Positions 60,926-61,143 of a stretch of 61,143 nucleotides of DNA are shown one piece after another (positions within the stretch are counted from its first letter, which is position 1; each line of letters begins with the position of its first letter). A program made the position numbers and the translations under genes. The stretch is taken from assembly GCA_020444065.1 (NCBI GenBank), contig JAHLLQ010000012.1:1-61143 (forward strand), in the 5' to 3' direction. The DNA is from a bacterium. Its GTDB lineage: Bacteria; Sumerlaeota; Sumerlaeia; SLMS01; JAHLLQ01. The notes under the pieces are model-generated. The model worked only from the letters and a program-made list of their open reading frames with translations. It had not been told where the DNA came from and did no database searches.

Positions 60926-61143
60926 GCTGGCACTCTCGCCTGTGAGATGATGTCAGACTTGATACTGACAAAGCACCCAACCGGGCAAGCAGAAGAGACC
61001 GATGGATCAAGATGTCGACTATGATCTGGACTCGAAGATCGGCGCGATCGCTTGCCAAGGATTTAATCCCGAAGCAGGGCGTCGAGAAAGCGTATGCGTC
61101 CCACGAACCACATCTGGACACGACGCCCGACCTCGGTGCAGGC
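60926..61143. other. Upstream flank of the NTPase gene, with a possible partial plus-strand frame
   Basis: This end piece must hold the NTPase promoter, which I cannot pinpoint. From ATG 61012 a plus-strand frame stays open to the window edge with mixed, protein-like composition (MSTMIWTRRSARSLAKDLIP), but it has no clear ribosome-binding site. If real, it is a gene divergent from the NTPase. Confidence 0.25.

Noticed and set aside
55709-61143. Second copy of the tRNA-Pro 3' end marking an island attachment site
   Set aside because: I looked for a repeat of the T-arm and acceptor sequence downstream and saw none within the window.
61012-61143. Partial gene at the right edge
   Set aside because: Only 44 open codons with no ribosome-binding site or motif; noted under the flank entry but not called as a gene.

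Overview
The window is bacterial chromosome, fairly GC-rich and tightly packed. The core genes, the long Ala/Glu/Lys-rich protein tails, the exported FGE-sulfatase-like and CBM48 proteins and the GFTLIELL-type prepilins suggest an uncultured Gram-negative bacterium of the Sumerlaeota/Hydrogenedentota/Planctomycetes kind. An LptF/LptG permease supports an outer membrane. Lineage is inferred from gene style; no rRNA is present.

Layout. 1-2.5 kb (minus): an exported TPR protein that seems to start at AUU, and an exported two-CBM48/thioredoxin-like protein. 2.7-7.05 kb (plus): rpsF-ssb-rpsR-rplI, then an LptF/G permease and a low-molecular-weight phosphatase with a histone-H1-like tail. 7.1-18.5 kb: an alpha-glucan block with a type I pullulanase, an SGNH/MBOAT acyl-transfer pair and a 1568-residue GH13-GH31 fusion lipoprotein, divergent from a XylR/AraC-type regulator; the shared promoter region holds 21-bp-spaced direct repeats. 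18.5-23.2 kb (plus): LURP-one-like protein, M20 peptidase, exported OB-fold protein, DadA-like oxidase. 23.3-37.1 kb (minus): citrate synthase, two GT-C-type membrane proteins with a bifunctional-nuclease-family protein, Nudix, AsmA-like protein, dUTPase, PilT, and two exported FGE/jelly-roll proteins. 37.5-42.7 kb (plus): rplS, MATE pump, dipeptide epimerase, GT-C membrane protein. 42.7-45.4 kb (minus): pth, a prepilin and an anchored unknown. 45.6-48.7 kb (plus): nusA behind a leader terminator, a TPR protein, trpG/pabA. 48.7-53.3 kb (minus): gluQ, leuB, methyltransferase, CxxC membrane protein, riboflavin synthase. 53.5-55.5 kb (plus): a second exported OB-fold protein and a second prepilin.

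From 55.6 kb the character changes. A tRNA-Pro(UGG) is followed by about 1 kb of gene-poor DNA with a frameshifted IS66-type transposase remnant, then a lone 1412-residue STAND/NACHT-type NTPase ending in membrane segments. This looks like a tRNA-anchored accessory segment, and the NTPase is the best candidate for an undescribed (possibly antiviral) system.

The pullulanase, CBM48 protein and GH13-GH31 enzyme probably act together on alpha-glucan in the cell envelope. PilT and the two prepilins belong to type IV pilus or pseudopilus machinery. Most of the rest is housekeeping. Starts were moved from the longest frame where a ribosome-binding site, signal peptide or family length favoured it; each case is noted.
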